From positions 92,275 to 156,274 of the forward strand of contig NZ_FOSZ01000008.1 of assembly GCF_900114415.1 (NCBI RefSeq): a DNA stretch of 64,000 bases. The letters run 5' to 3'. A program made the position numbers and the translations under genes. The stretch comes from Shimia haliotis (GTDB lineage Bacteria > Pseudomonadota > Alphaproteobacteria > Rhodobacterales > Rhodobacteraceae). The notes under the pieces were generated by a model. That model saw only the letters and a list, made by a program, of their open reading frames with translations. It did no database searches and was not told where the DNA came from. This document shows, in pieces, positions 8,454-20,300 of the stretch (the first letter of the stretch is position 1; each line of letters starts with the position of its first letter).

Positions 8454-9817
8454 GCCGGCTTGCAGGTTTCACATCCGGCCAATCTCTGGCGGCGCGGGCC
8501 TTTCGTTCCGGCGGGTTGACCATTTTGGGATATGGCGGATCCCAAGCGCTTCGTCTGGCGTCGAACCTGATTTTGACGCGCTTGCTGTTCCCCGAAGCCT
8601 TTGGCGTTATGAGCCTTGTTTGGGTGTTTCTTCAGGGGCTGAGCAACCTGAGCGACATGGGCGTAACCCAATCGATTCTTCAATCAAAGCGCGGGGAAGA
8701 TCGCGCCTTTCTGGACACCGCATGGACGATCCAAGTGCTGCGCGGGGTTCTGTTGTTGGTGGTCACATGGGTTCTGGCCGCACCTGTCGCCGCCTTCTAC
8801 GATGCGCCCGAACTCGCGAATATCCTGCCGGTTGTTGGGGTCACGTTGTTGGTGATGGGGCTGTTTCCGACCAAAGTTGACAGCGCCAACCGGAACCTTG
8901 TTTTGGGCCGAATTACCGCAATTGACCTGATTGCACAGGTCATCGGATTGATCGTTGGGGTGATCGTCGCGTGGGCAACAGGGTCGGTTTGGGCCTTGGT
9001 GGCAAACGCCATGACAGCCGTGATCATGCAGCTGGTTCTTTATCAGCTGTTTCTGCCCGGAGAGAGTAACAAGCCGCGATGGGAACCCTCCGCAGCACGC
9101 GAGTTGATCAAGTTTGGCAAGTGGATCTTTCTATCAACAGCTGCCGGTTTTCTATTGTCACAGGGTGATAAAATTGTGCTGGGCAAAGTTCTGAACCTCG
9201 GGTCTTTGGGGGTCTACAACATCGGATATTTTCTGGCGTCTTTTCCACTGTTGCTGGGCGGGATGGTAACGCGCCGGATCCTAATTCCGATCTATCGGGA
9301 AAAACCGCCAAGCGAGAGCTCGGAAAACCGCGCCAAATTGCACAAAATGCGCTTGCTGATCAGCGGTGGCTTGATGGCGCTGGTTGCGTCTTTCGCCCTG
9401 ATGGGCGTCTGGCTGGTCAGTGTTCTTTACGATCCACGCTACGCGCTTGCGGGCGGCGTGGTTGTTTTGTTGGCTGTGATGCAAATTCCGCAGATCATCA
9501 CGCTGACCTACGATCAGGCCGCCCTCGCCGCAGGGGATTCACGCGGATTCTTTGTGCTTGCGGCGACCCGCGCCACTCTGATGATGACTGGCTTGATCTT
9601 TGGCGCGGCACAAGCCGGATTGACCGGAGCGCTTCTTGGGCAAGGCCTTGCAATGGTTTTGGCCTATCCAGTTGTGATCTGGCTGGCACGCCGGCATGGC
9701 GCGTGGGACAAGCGCCACGACGTTATTTTTGGGTGTGTGGGCGCACTCGTGGCAATGACGGCATTTGGCGTGCATCAGACATCCATTTACGGTTTGTCTG
9801 CCCTCAATTTGCCCTGA
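8450..9817 (+). CDS. Wzx-like oligosaccharide flippase / lipopolysaccharide biosynthesis membrane protein
   Basis: 455 residues with about 12-14 hydrophobic segments, characteristic of the polysaccharide transporter (PST, MOP superfamily) group. The N-terminal pattern RSGGLTILGYGGSQALRLASNLILTR resembles WzxC/RfbX-type flippases. It would move the undecaprenyl-linked repeat unit across the inner membrane. It starts at an ATG that overlaps the upstream glycosyltransferase stop (ATGA). The next gene is the polyketide synthase, so a flippase also stands immediately before the hybrid assembly line. Confidence 0.87.
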   Translation: MSRLAGFTSGQSLAARAFRSGGLTILGYGGSQALRLASNLILTRLLFPEAFGVMSLVWVFLQGLSNLSDMGVTQSILQSKRGEDRAFLDTAWTIQVLRGVLLLVVTWVLAAPVAAFYDAPELANILPVVGVTLLVMGLFPTKVDSANRNLVLGRITAIDLIAQVIGLIVGVIVAWATGSVWALVANAMTAVIMQLVLYQLFLPGESNKPRWEPSAARELIKFGKWIFLSTAAGFLLSQGDKIVLGKVLNLGSLGVYNIGYFLASFPLLLGGMVTRRILIPIYREKPPSESSENRAKLHKMRLLISGGLMALVASFALMGVWLVSVLYDPRYALAGGVVVLLAVMQIPQIITLTYDQAALAAGDSRGFFVLAATRATLMMTGLIFGAAQAGLTGALLGQGLAMVLAYPVVIWLARRHGAWDKRHDVIFGCVGALVAMTAFGVHQTSIYGLSALNLP

Positions 9818-9909
9818 TTTGACCTTTGTAAGGCTCCTGAGGGAGAATAAGTTTGGTACAAATCAAAGAGTCCTTGGACGTGATGCGCGCAACATAGGGC
9901 CGGAATGCA

Positions 9910-12900
9910 TTGAAAAAAGCAGGTTCAAACGTGACCGATCAAGCGGACGCTCGTGTGAGCGAAACCGATATTGCCATTGTGGGCATGGCCGCCCACTTGC
10001 CCGGCGCGACCGGCATTGATCAGTATTGGCAGAACCTGCGTGACGGCATCCGGTCAATTTCCAAACTGTCCGAAGACGAATTGCTCGCCAACGGGGAAAA
10101 CCGTGCGCGTTTGAAACATCGCAATTACGTGCCCGCAGCGGCGATGTTGGACGGGTTTGCCGAATTTGACGCAGAGTTCTTCGGGTTGTCCCCGAAAGAA
10201 GCGGCGATCATGGATCCACAGCACCGGCAATTCCTTGAGGTGAGCTGGGAAGCCTTGGAAAATGCCGGTCACATGCCCGAGAATTTCGACGGTCCGATCG
10301 GTGTTTTTGCCGGCTGTGGCATGGGTAGTTATTTCTATTTCAACATCTGCTCAAATCGGGAACTGGTGGACAGCACCGGCATGTTCCTTTTGCGTCACAC
10401 AGGCAATGACAAAGACTTCCTCGCCTCTCGCTTGAGTCATTTTCTTGATCTCAAGGGGCCGTCGCTGGGTTTGCAAACGGCCTGCTCCACCTCCCTGGTG
10501 GCGGTACACTACGCCGCACAGTCCATCCTGAACGGCGAATGCGACATGGCGCTGGCAGGTGGCGTAACCATAGAGCTGCCGCATGGGCAGGGTTATGTGT
10601 TTGAAGAAGGTGAAATCCTGTCGCCGGACGGGGAATGCCACGCCTTTGACCACCGCGCACAAGGCACGGTTTTCGGGTCTGGCGCGGGCGTTGTTGTGTT
10701 GCGGCGGCTGGAGGATGCGATTGCCGACGGTGACCACATCTGGGCGGTGATCAAGGGATCGGCCGTGAACAACGACGGATCGGATAAAGCCGGATACCTC
10801 GCACCCTCTGTCACAGGTCAGGCCTCGGCGATTGCCGACGCGATGGCGATTGCGGATGTGTCCGCCGACACCGTGGACTACGTGGAATGTCATGGCACCG
10901 GCACCTATCTGGGCGATCCGATCGAAGTTGCCGCACTCACCGAAGCCTTCCGCGAAACAACCGAGGAAACGGCATATTGCCGGATTGGATCGGTCAAAAC
11001 CAACATCGGACATCTGGATACGGCAGCGGGCGCTGCGAGCCTGATCAAGACGTCGCTGGCGCTGCACAACAAGCAGATGCCTCCCTCGCTCGGGTTTGAA
11101 AAACCGAACCCCGCGATTGATTTCGCCAGCAGCCCGTTTGCGGTGAATGCCGCGCTCACCGATTGGACCCTGCGAAAAGGGCCGCGACGGGCGGGTGTAA
11201 ACAGCCTTGGCGTGGGCGGCACAAATGCGCATGTGATCGTGGACGAAGCTCCGGAACGCGCGCCAAGCGAAGAGAGCGATTGGCCCTTTCAACTGATCGC
11301 CATTTCCGGCCGCACCAATAAGGCGCTTGAGGCCAATGCCGCCAATCTGGCCGCGCATCTGCGCGCCAATCCGGACCAACCTTTGGCCGATGTGGCGCAC
11401 ACGTTGCTGAACGGGCGGCGCAAGTTCGAAAAGCGCAGGGTTGTTGTGGCGGAGAGCCATGAAGAAGCCGCCAATTTGTTGGAATCGGGCAACCTTCTGC
11501 GCGTTTTTAATCATTCTGCGGAGGCGGAAGCGCCTGAAGTTGTGTTCATGTTCCCTGGTGGCGGGGCGCAATATGTCGGCATGGGGCGAGATTTGTACGA
11601 GACCGAACCGGTCTTTGCCGAATGGATGGACCGCGGCTTTGAGGTGTTGGCTGACAAGGGCGGCGACAGGCTGCGCGCCTTGTGGCTGGCACAAGGCGAC
11701 ACGAGCGAGGCCGAAGAGGCTCTGAAAACCCCGAGCTTGCAACTGCCGCTGATCATGATGGTGGAATATGCCTTGGCGCAGCTGTGGATCAGCTGGGGCA
11801 TTCGGCCCGCGGCCCTGATTGGCCACTCGATGGGCGAAAACACCGCGGCCTGTCTGGCAGGGGTGATGTCGTTTGAAGATTGCCTCGAGCTTGTGCAGCT
11901 GCGCGGGCAGCTTTTTGATACGGTGCCCGCCGGCGGAATGCTGTCGGTGCCTCTGCCATTGGGTGAGGTCAAGGCGCGTCTTGGCGGTGATCTGGATATT
12001 GCTTCGGTGAACGCACCAGCGTTGACAGTGGTTTCAGGGCCGGATGCCGCCTTGGACCAACTGGCAACTGAGCTGGCGGCCGAGGAAATCGACACCCAAC
12101 GTGTCCCGATCAACATTGCCGCGCATTCTCGCATGTTGGAGCCTATCTTGGCGCGGTTCGGCGACTATCTACGGTCGATCCAGTTGCACGCGCCGAAATT
12201 GCCAATCATCTCTAACCGGACCGGTGCCGCCTTGTTGGAAAGCGAAGCCACCGATCCTGAGTATTGGGTCGCCCATCTGCGCAACACTGTTCTTTTTGCG
12301 GATGGCGTGACGGCGCTGTCGCAAGTGGCGAACCGCGTTTACTTGGAGGTCGGCCCCGGCAAGGCGTTGTCCTCACTTGTCAAAATGCACGGGCAGGTCA
12401 AAGCAGACAAAGTGCTTTCTGCACTCCGGCACGTGGACGACGAAATCGCCGACGATGCCTATTTCCTTGCCACGCTGGGTCGACTTTGGGCCTGCGGTGT
12501 TGCTGTGGATTTTGACCAGTATTGGGGTGGTGTGCCGCGTCAGCGTGTGGTGCTGCCAACCTATGCTTTCCAACGCAGCCGGTATTTCATCGAACCCGGA
12601 ACAGATCAAATCGACACAGCCGATCACCTATTGATCCGCTTGGAAGACACGGCAGACTGGACATACGCCCCCGTATGGAGGCCAAAGCTTGCGGAGTGCG
12701 AATTTGATGTCGCAACAGAATTGGCCGACGCCCCCAAGCACGCTTGGCTGATTTTCACGGACGCGGGCGGCACGGGTGCGGCACTTGCAGGTCAATTGCG
12801 CGGCGCGGGGCACGATGTAGTCACGGTGCGCACAGGCGACGCCTTTGCGGCAGATGGGCCAGATGGATATGTGCTTGCACCAGAGCGCGGGCGTGAAGGG

Positions 12901-15900
12901 TATGATGCCTTGATCGCAGACCTGATGGCACGAGGACGGGTGCCGGACCGCGTGGTGCACTTGTGGCTGCTGACCGAGAACGAAAGCCATCGCCCAGGGT
13001 CGAGCTTCTTCCATCGCAATCAGGAACAGGGCTTTATGAGCCTCTTTTTCCTTGCTCAAGCGATCACGGATGAAAACCTGCCTCGACCGCTGCATGTGAC
13101 GGCAATTAGTTCCGGCGCGGTACGGGTACGAAACGAGATTCTGCCTTATCCGGAGAAATCCACAGTTTTGGGGGCTGTGCAGGTCATTCCGCGCGAATTG
13201 CCCGGCATGACGACCGCGCTGATCGATGTCACCCCGCCGGCGCGCAAGGGACATCTGTCCTTGGCGCTGCGGCTTCTGGAAGATCTGATGGCCGAACCGC
13301 GCAATGCAATTGCCGCGTGGCGCGCAGAGAAACGGTTTGAAAGAGGCTATCGCAAAACCGACTTGAAACCCGATGACATGCCAGTCTGGCGTGACGGCGG
13401 CACCTATGTCTTTACGGGTGGCTTCGGCGGCATCGGATTGACCTTGGCGGAACAGGCCATCCGCAAAGCCGGCGCCAATGTGGTGTTGCTGTCGCGGGAC
13501 GGGTTGCCCGCCCGAGAGGCATGGCCAAACCACTTGCGAGGACACGCGCCGCAGGACCGGATTTCCAAGCGCATTCGCGCGGTTGAACGTCTGGAAAGCC
13601 TGGGAGGACAGGTTCTTTGTCTGGCCGCAGATGTCTGCAACATTGACGAAATGGGGCGTGCAATGGACGCCGCACGTGCCGAATTTGGCCCCGTCACCGG
13701 AGTGGTTCATGCGGCAGGCGTGATTGATGACGCGCCGTTGCTTGCCAAAACCTTGGCGCAAATCGACGATGTTCTGGCGCCGAAACTGCATGGCACGCAG
13801 GTGTTGGAACATCTCTTTCCGGACGGAGACTTGGAATGGCTGGCCGTCTTTAGCTCATCGTCAACTGCCACGGCTCCGGTCGGCCAGATCGACTATGTCG
13901 CGGCCAACGCTTACTTGAATGCCTATGCGCAATCCCGCGCGGGTGGCAAAACCCGCGTTCGGGCGATCAATTGGGGCATCTGGTCTGATGTTGGCATGGC
14001 CGCAGAGGCCATCTCGGCGCGTCAGGGCACGCACGAGAGCACACCAAAAGAAGCGATTTCCGAGCCGCTCCTTGATGTTGGTGGCTTTGACGACAAGGGC
14101 CATCGCGTCTTTGAAGCCTCCTATGACACATCCCGCTGGATTTTGAATGAGCACCGCACCAAGGACGGGACCGCGATCCTGCCGGGCACCGGATACATTG
14201 AGCTGGCAGCAGAGTCGATGCGGGCGCACGGAGAAGAGGGCGCTTTTGCCCTGCGCGATCTTCTGTTCTTGCGGCCACTGCAAATTGGCGAGGCCGAAAC
14301 CAAAACCATACGAGTGCGTATGGAGCGTTCGAACGAAGGCTATCGTTTGGAAATTCAAAGCGCCTGTGTGTTTGAAAACCGTGACGGATGGCAGACCCAT
14401 GCAGAAGCACGGATCATTCCGACAACGCCAATGGCGAAGGCCCTTGATCTGTCCGACCTGTCTGCGCGCATAGGGTCGCCTGTTCCTGCGGAGGGAGCAG
14501 CGCTCAGCTCCGCACAGGAAGCGCATCTGGCATTTGGTCCGCGCTGGAAAGTGCTGCGCGGGGTGTCTTTGGGCGATGGCGAGGGCCTTGCAGACCTGCG
14601 TCTTGAGCCGCAATTTGTGCAAGACGGCTGCCTGTTGCCGCCAGGATTGCTGGACATTGGCACGGGCTGGGCGATGGAGTTGATCCCCCGCTATACTCAG
14701 GCACACCTTTGGGTTCCGGTCAGCTATGACGTGCTGACAGTTCATGCGCCGTTGCCTGCGGAGATCGTCAGCCATGCCCGCCTTGTGTCGGGCAGCAGCA
14801 ACGATGGTGTGGCACGCTTTGATATTGCTTTGGCTGCGCCGGACGGGACCGTTTGTGTTGAGGTTAAAGGCCTGTCTATCCGTCAGATCGTCGACGGATC
14901 ATTTACCGCGCCGCCAGCGCTCACGGCAGCGGAAGTTTCATTCGATACCAACAGCCAGACAATACAGCCTCTTTCGGCGCAGGAAGAGCGGCTGGTTCAC
15001 AACCTGAGTCAGGGCATCACGCCACTCGAGGGGGCCGAAATGTTTGAGGCCGCCCTGCGCAGCCCGCTGTCTCAGGTTGTTATTTCCTCACTGGAACTGC
15101 CCGCGCTGATCGCACAAGCGGACGCGCTGCCAACCGACACGGCAGGCAGCGGGCAGACATTTGAGCGCCCCGAACTGGATACGGATTTTGTCGCCCCAAG
15201 CACAGACATCGAGCGCAGTTTGGCGGGGTTCTGGCAGGATCTTCTCGGGGTTGAAAAGGTTGGCGTTCGAGACAGCTTCTTTGATCTGGGCGGGCACAGC
15301 CTGATTGCGGTCCGGCTTTTTGCGATGGTCAAGAAGGCTTATCGAATCGAATTCCCGATTTCGGTATTGTTTGAAGCGCCCACCATTGAAACCTGCGCGG
15401 CGATGATTGCTGACCGGCTGGGCGGCGACCTGCCAGCCGAAGGCGGTTCCACCGGAGCAAACGAGGACGGGTCTGGACCCGAAGCGGGACCAGGCCCTGC
15501 GAGCCGGTTCACCCATCTTGTGTCGATGCACAGCGGCGAAGGCGGTCCGAGGCGTCCGTTTTTCCTTGTCGCAGGTATGTTTGGCAACGTGTTGAACCTA
15601 CGCCATCTGGCGCATCTGATCGGTGCAGACCGCCCCTTTTATGGGCTTCAGGCCCGTGGCTTGCTGGGCGATGCGGCACCGCATGATGATCTGGTCGAGG
15701 CGGCACGGGACTATATTGCCGAGATGCGACAGGTGCAGCCACACGGGCCTTATCTGTTGGGTGGCTTCTCCGGCGGAGGCATCACAGCTTATGAAATCCG
15801 GCGACAGCTGGAGGCCGAGGGCGAAGAGGTCGCGTTGGTTGCGATGCTCGACACCCCGTTGCCACAACGCCGTCCGCTTTCGCGGGCGGACCGGATGAAA

Positions 15901-16362
15901 ATCCAGATGCAGGAATTTAAGGCCAAGGGCGTGTCCTATCCGTTGGTCTGGGCAAAAAACCGGATTGCGTGGGAGCTTTCCAAGCGCCGGACGCCGCAGG
16001 TTTCTGATCAGGCCGCACAGGGTCAACAATTCCACGACGCCGAGATTGAAGCTGCGTTTTTGCGGGCGGTGGCGTCTTATGAGGTGGCCCCATGGAGCGG
16101 AAACCTCGTGCTGTTCCGCCCTCCGCTTTCGGGCAAATGGGACATGGGCGAGGGACGGCTGGTGGATCACGAGCGCGCTTACGTGTTCCATGACAACGAT
16201 TGGGGCCAGCACGTGCCGCATGTGCAGGTTTTTGAAGTTCCAGGCGATCATGACAGCATGGTTCTGGATCCCAACGTGCGTGTGCTTGCGACCCGCATGA
16301 AAAAAGTGATTGCCGAGGCAGAAGTTGCCATTGCACGGCAACGCAAGGAGGCCGCGGAATGA
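9910..16362 (+). CDS. Type I polyketide synthase, KS-AT-KR-DH-ACP-TE
   Basis: Single-module multienzyme of about 2150 residues. Numbered from a TTG at 9910 (an in-frame GTG at 9931 is an equally possible start): ketosynthase about 15-445 with the complete Cys192-His328-His368 triad (TACSTSL, ECHGTGT, IGHLD); acyltransferase about 540-840 with GHSMGE (Ser640); ketoreductase about 900-1370 with the NADPH motif GGFGGIG and a YVAAN catalytic Tyr/Asn; dehydratase hotdog region about 1400-1680 with EHRTKDGTAILPG; carrier domain with GGHSL (Ser1797); thioesterase about 1860-2140 with GGFSGGG (Ser1954) and a late GDHDSM catalytic His. There is no enoylreductase, so the expected product is an unsaturated chain or enoyl unit. 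DH after KR is not the common order. ATGA overlap with the next gene. Confidence 0.95.
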   Translation: MKKAGSNVTDQADARVSETDIAIVGMAAHLPGATGIDQYWQNLRDGIRSISKLSEDELLANGENRARLKHRNYVPAAAMLDGFAEFDAEFFGLSPKEAAIMDPQHRQFLEVSWEALENAGHMPENFDGPIGVFAGCGMGSYFYFNICSNRELVDSTGMFLLRHTGNDKDFLASRLSHFLDLKGPSLGLQTACSTSLVAVHYAAQSILNGECDMALAGGVTIELPHGQGYVFEEGEILSPDGECHAFDHRAQGTVFGSGAGVVVLRRLEDAIADGDHIWAVIKGSAVNNDGSDKAGYLAPSVTGQASAIADAMAIADVSADTVDYVECHGTGTYLGDPIEVAALTEAFRETTEETAYCRIGSVKTNIGHLDTAAGAASLIKTSLALHNKQMPPSLGFEKPNPAIDFASSPFAVNAALTDWTLRKGPRRAGVNSLGVGGTNAHVIVDEAPERAPSEESDWPFQLIAISGRTNKALEANAANLAAHLRANPDQPLADVAHTLLNGRRKFEKRRVVVAESHEEAANLLESGNLLRVFNHSAEAEAPEVVFMFPGGGAQYVGMGRDLYETEPVFAEWMDRGFEVLADKGGDRLRALWLAQGDTSEAEEALKTPSLQLPLIMMVEYALAQLWISWGIRPAALIGHSMGENTAACLAGVMSFEDCLELVQLRGQLFDTVPAGGMLSVPLPLGEVKARLGGDLDIASVNAPALTVVSGPDAALDQLATELAAEEIDTQRVPINIAAHSRMLEPILARFGDYLRSIQLHAPKLPIISNRTGAALLESEATDPEYWVAHLRNTVLFADGVTALSQVANRVYLEVGPGKALSSLVKMHGQVKADKVLSALRHVDDEIADDAYFLATLGRLWACGVAVDFDQYWGGVPRQRVVLPTYAFQRSRYFIEPGTDQIDTADHLLIRLEDTADWTYAPVWRPKLAECEFDVATELADAPKHAWLIFTDAGGTGAALAGQLRGAGHDVVTVRTGDAFAADGPDGYVLAPERGREGYDALIADLMARGRVPDRVVHLWLLTENESHRPGSSFFHRNQEQGFMSLFFLAQAITDENLPRPLHVTAISSGAVRVRNEILPYPEKSTVLGAVQVIPRELPGMTTALIDVTPPARKGHLSLALRLLEDLMAEPRNAIAAWRAEKRFERGYRKTDLKPDDMPVWRDGGTYVFTGGFGGIGLTLAEQAIRKAGANVVLLSRDGLPAREAWPNHLRGHAPQDRISKRIRAVERLESLGGQVLCLAADVCNIDEMGRAMDAARAEFGPVTGVVHAAGVIDDAPLLAKTLAQIDDVLAPKLHGTQVLEHLFPDGDLEWLAVFSSSSTATAPVGQIDYVAANAYLNAYAQSRAGGKTRVRAINWGIWSDVGMAAEAISARQGTHESTPKEAISEPLLDVGGFDDKGHRVFEASYDTSRWILNEHRTKDGTAILPGTGYIELAAESMRAHGEEGAFALRDLLFLRPLQIGEAETKTIRVRMERSNEGYRLEIQSACVFENRDGWQTHAEARIIPTTPMAKALDLSDLSARIGSPVPAEGAALSSAQEAHLAFGPRWKVLRGVSLGDGEGLADLRLEPQFVQDGCLLPPGLLDIGTGWAMELIPRYTQAHLWVPVSYDVLTVHAPLPAEIVSHARLVSGSSNDGVARFDIALAAPDGTVCVEVKGLSIRQIVDGSFTAPPALTAAEVSFDTNSQTIQPLSAQEERLVHNLSQGITPLEGAEMFEAALRSPLSQVVISSLELPALIAQADALPTDTAGSGQTFERPELDTDFVAPSTDIERSLAGFWQDLLGVEKVGVRDSFFDLGGHSLIAVRLFAMVKKAYRIEFPISVLFEAPTIETCAAMIADRLGGDLPAEGGSTGANEDGSGPEAGPGPASRFTHLVSMHSGEGGPRRPFFLVAGMFGNVLNLRHLAHLIGADRPFYGLQARGLLGDAAPHDDLVEAARDYIAEMRQVQPHGPYLLGGFSGGGITAYEIRRQLEAEGEEVALVAMLDTPLPQRRPLSRADRMKIQMQEFKAKGVSYPLVWAKNRIAWELSKRRTPQVSDQAAQGQQFHDAEIEAAFLRAVASYEVAPWSGNLVLFRPPLSGKWDMGEGRLVDHERAYVFHDNDWGQHVPHVQVFEVPGDHDSMVLDPNVRVLATRMKKVIAEAEVAIARQRKEAAE

Positions 16363-17363
16363 GTGTGACACCGCGCGTCCTGACCGTGATCCTGAACTGG
16401 CGGACGCCGGAGATGACCCTGCGCGCGGCTGAAGCGGCGGCACGGGAGATGCAAGGAATCGATGGCCGCATCGTGATTGTCGACAACGACAGCGGCGATG
16501 GCAGTTTCGAGAAAATGCAGGCAAAGATCGCGACCGAAGACTGGCCGGAGGACCGTGTCGAGGTCATTCGGTCTGGCCACAATGGCGGCTTTGGGGCGGG
16601 GAACAACGCCGGCATCCGCCACGGTGCTTCCGATGGCTTTGACTATGTCTATATTCTTAACTCCGACGCCTTCCCCGATCCTGACAGTATCCGGCATTTG
16701 CTTGAGCATCTGAAAGCCTCCCCCGACGTTGGCATCGCCGGAAGCTATATTCACGGCGAAGATGGCGACCCACATGTCACCGCTTTCCGGTTCCCGAGCG
16801 TCTGGGGCGAACTTGAAGGGGCGGCGCGTCTAGGCGTGATTTCCCGCCTGTTGAACGTTCATGTCGTGCCGCTGCCGATCCCCGATGAAACCACCCGTGT
16901 CGATTGGCTTGCGGGGGCGTCGATGATGATCCGCCGCGAGGTTTTGGAAGAGATCGGTCTTTTTGACGAGACCTTCTTTCTTTATTTTGAGGAAACCGAC
17001 CTCTGCCTGCGTGCCAGCCGTGCCGGATGGCCAACCGACTATGTGCGGGCCAGCGAGGTCACCCACATCGGGTCTGTCTCCACGGGCATGAAAACCTGGT
17101 CACGCATGCCGACCTATTGGTTTGACAGCCGCCTGCACTATTTCCGCAAAACCCGCGGAAGCGCATTTGCCCCCACTTTGGCGCACGTCACCGGATGCCT
17201 GATCTGGAAACTGCGCCGATTTGTCGGGCGCAAACCGCAACGAGATCCTGACTGGTTCCTGTGGGATCTGATCCGCCACTATTGCCGAAACATCTCCAAT
17301 CGGACACCGCGCGAACGGTCCGCAACCCCAACGCTAAGCCCGCGCAAGGAGGCCAATCCATGA
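16359..17363 (+). CDS. Family 2 glycosyltransferase (rhamnosyltransferase-like)
   Basis: 334 residues. The N-terminal GT-A segment ([20 protein letters not shown]), [21 protein letters not shown] and [10 protein letters not shown] (donor and metal-binding region), then [18 protein letters not shown], are the typical pattern of rhamnosyltransferase-like family 2 enzymes. It lies between the PKS and NRPS genes and overlaps both by four bases (ATGA at each end). This makes it a strong candidate for glycosylating the assembly-line product, or for linking that product to the surface glycan. The sugar donor cannot be read from sequence. Confidence 0.9.
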   Translation: MSVTPRVLTVILNWRTPEMTLRAAEAAAREMQGIDGRIVIVDNDSGDGSFEKMQAKIATEDWPEDRVEVIRSGHNGGFGAGNNAGIRHGASDGFDYVYILNSDAFPDPDSIRHLLEHLKASPDVGIAGSYIHGEDGDPHVTAFRFPSVWGELEGAARLGVISRLLNVHVVPLPIPDETTRVDWLAGASMMIRREVLEEIGLFDETFFLYFEETDLCLRASRAGWPTDYVRASEVTHIGSVSTGMKTWSRMPTYWFDSRLHYFRKTRGSAFAPTLAHVTGCLIWKLRRFVGRKPQRDPDWFLWDLIRHYCRNISNRTPRERSATPTLSPRKEANP

Positions 17364-20300
17364 GCCTTGATACACAGTCGCGCCCCCGCATGAGCGCGGT
17401 GATGATCGGCAACGAAAGCCTGCTTGTGCAATGCGCCACGATCTGGCGGGACGCGGGTCATTCGGTGTCCGCCGTGGTCACACGTTCTCAAGATATACGG
17501 GTCTGGGCCGAAAGCGTAGGGCTGCGGGTTGTGTCGTCTGATGCGGAGATCGCGACAGAATTGTTGGGCGAAAAATTCGATTGGCTCCTGTCGATTGCCA
17601 ATCTGGACATGCTGCCACAAGCGGTGCTGGACCTGCCCGCGAAGGGGGCGATCAACTTCCACGACGGGCCACTGCCCCGTTACGCCGGACTGAACGCACC
17701 GGTCTGGGCGCGCATGGCGCAAGAGGCGCGCCATGGCATCACGTGGCATATGATTGAAGCCAAGGCCGACACCGGCAAGATCGTCGCACAGCGCATGTTT
17801 GACATTGCTCAGACGGACACGGCTTTGACGCTCAATACGAAATGCTATGCCGCCGCAATCGAGAGCTTTCCCGAAGTGGTCGCGGCTCTGGCCGATGACC
17901 TGCCAAACGCGCGCGCCCAAGACATGAGCCAGCGAAGCTATTTCGGTCGCGGCAAGCTTCCTTTGGCGGCCGGACGCATAGATTTCCGCCGTGACGCGCA
18001 AGAAGTTGTGGCGCTGGTGCGGTCGCTGGATCACGGGGATTATTTCAATCCGATGTGTTCCCCCAAGATTGTCGCCTCGGGTCGTGTGCTTCTGGTCGGA
18101 GCCGCAGAGATTGCCGAAAGTGCTGGTCATGGCGAACCAGGCGCGGTGCTGGCCGTGGGTGACAAGAGCGTCACCGTGGCCTGCGGGCGCGGTGCGGTGA
18201 CGTTGTCTCGGCTGACCGCCTCCAACGGCGCAGCCGAAGTGCCGGCTCATGTCATCCGCACGGGGGAACGCCTTCCTATTTTGGATCGCGCGGCCGCCGA
18301 AGCTCTGTCAGAGACCGTTGCGCAAGTTGCCAAATCCGACGCTTTTTGGCGCAAGACGCTTGCGGAATTCCTGCCCGCCACATTGCCTTTGGTCGCCGCA
18401 TCCGGCGACCTTCCAGATATGCGCAAACTTGACCTGAGTTTGCCCGAGTTGCCCTCCAAGCAAACCCTGACCGCCGTGACCCTTTGGGCATTGCGGTCAG
18501 GGATACCGGAGGCTTGTGACCTCGCCCTGCGCGTGCCAACCCTTCCGCGAGCGGCCGGTCTGTTGAACGATTGGGTGCCGCTGCGCATCTCCGCAGCGAT
18601 GCTTCAAGACAGCGTTGACGCCGCAGTGGCGACCATTTCCGACGCTGTTGATAGGATCGCCAAACGCGGTACATGGATGCGCGATCTTGTGGCCCGCGAT
18701 CCGAAGTTGTCCCCTCCGGCCATGCCTGACGTGGCCGTGACACTTGAAGACGAAGGCGCGTTGGAAGGCGCGGCCATCACCGTTGCGCTTGGCGCGACCC
18801 CTGCCCTGTATTTTGATGCGTCCCGAGTGCGTGAAGCTCATGCCGAACGGCTTGCTGCACGGCTCGAGCTCTTGGCAAACGCGATGAGCGAGACGGCCCA
18901 AGTCGCGGACCTGCCGTTCCTACCGGAAACAGAGCGTCGGGAGATTTTGACGGGTTGGAACGACACCGTCGTGGATTTTGATGCCAACGCGACTCTGGTA
19001 TCCCAGTTTGAGGCACAAGTCGCCCAGACCCCCGATGCGCCCGCATTGGTGTTTGAACATGACCTGCTGAGCTATGCTGACTTAAACGCGCGGGCCAATC
19101 GCGCTGCGCATGTGCTTCGGGATATGGGCGTGACACGCGGGTCTTTGGTAGGGCTTTGCAGCCGTCGCGGGCCGGACCTTGTGGTAGGCGCATTGGCCAT
19201 CCTGAAGGCGGGCGGGGCTTATGTACCGATGGATCCGACCTATCCGGCGGACCGGCTGGCGCATTTTATCTCCGACTCCGGATGCGGTGTGATCGTAACA
19301 CAGGCGGAACTGGCGCAATCGCTGCCCTCCCACGAGGCTCAGGTCTTGGAAATGGACACTGATCCGCGCCTGTCCACAGACCGAACATCCAATCCTCCCC
19401 CCGTGGCAACCGGCGGCGACCTTGCCTATCTGATCTATACATCCGGATCCACCGGCACCCCCAAAGGAGTGATGGTGGAACATGGCAACGTCGCCAACTT
19501 CTTTGCCGGCATGGACGCACGTATCACCCACAAAGCGGGGGACACGTGGCTTGCGGTGACGTCGCTTTCGTTCGACATTTCCGTACTGGAACTTTTCTGG
19601 ACCCTGTCTCGTGGTTTCAAGCTGGTGCTGTCGGGCGACGAGACCACAACCCAGATTTCCAATGGACGCCTGCCCACGGCCGCTGGCGGCATGGAAATGT
19701 CGATTTACTATTGGGGAAATGACGACGGACAGGGGTCTAAGAAATACGACCTGCTGTTAGAGGGGGCAAAGTTCGCCGATGCAAACGGATTTTGCGCGGT
19801 CTGGACGCCGGAGAGGCATTTCCACGCATTTGGTGGGCCGTATCCGAACCCGTCGGTGACAGGGGCCGCGGTGGCCGCAGTCACCAAGCAGATCGGCGTC
19901 CGCGCCGGATCATGCGTTGCGCCGCTTCATCACACAGCGCGGATCGCCGAAGAGTGGGCGGTGATCGACAACCTGACCAACGGGCGCGCCGGTCTGGCGA
20001 TTGCCTCTGGGTGGCAGCCGGATGATTTTGTGCTGCGGCCTGAAAACACGCCGCCTGCCAACAAGCCCGCGATGTTTGAGCAGATGGCAGACCTGCGCAA
20101 ACTCTGGCGGGGCGAAGAGGTGTCTTTCCAGAAGAAAGACGGCACGATGCACCCCGTTGTCACGCAACCGCGCCCCGTATCCAAAGAGCTTCCGCTTTGG
20201 GTCACAACGGCAGGCAATCCGGAAACATGGAAAGAAGCCGGGCGATACGGATGTAACGTGCTGACTCATCTTTTGGGACAGAGCGTCGAAGAGGTCGGCC

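Noticed and set aside
10351..11826. Long antisense frame in the PKS
   Set aside because: High-GC shadow of the KS and AT coding region; no recognisable domain or start site.
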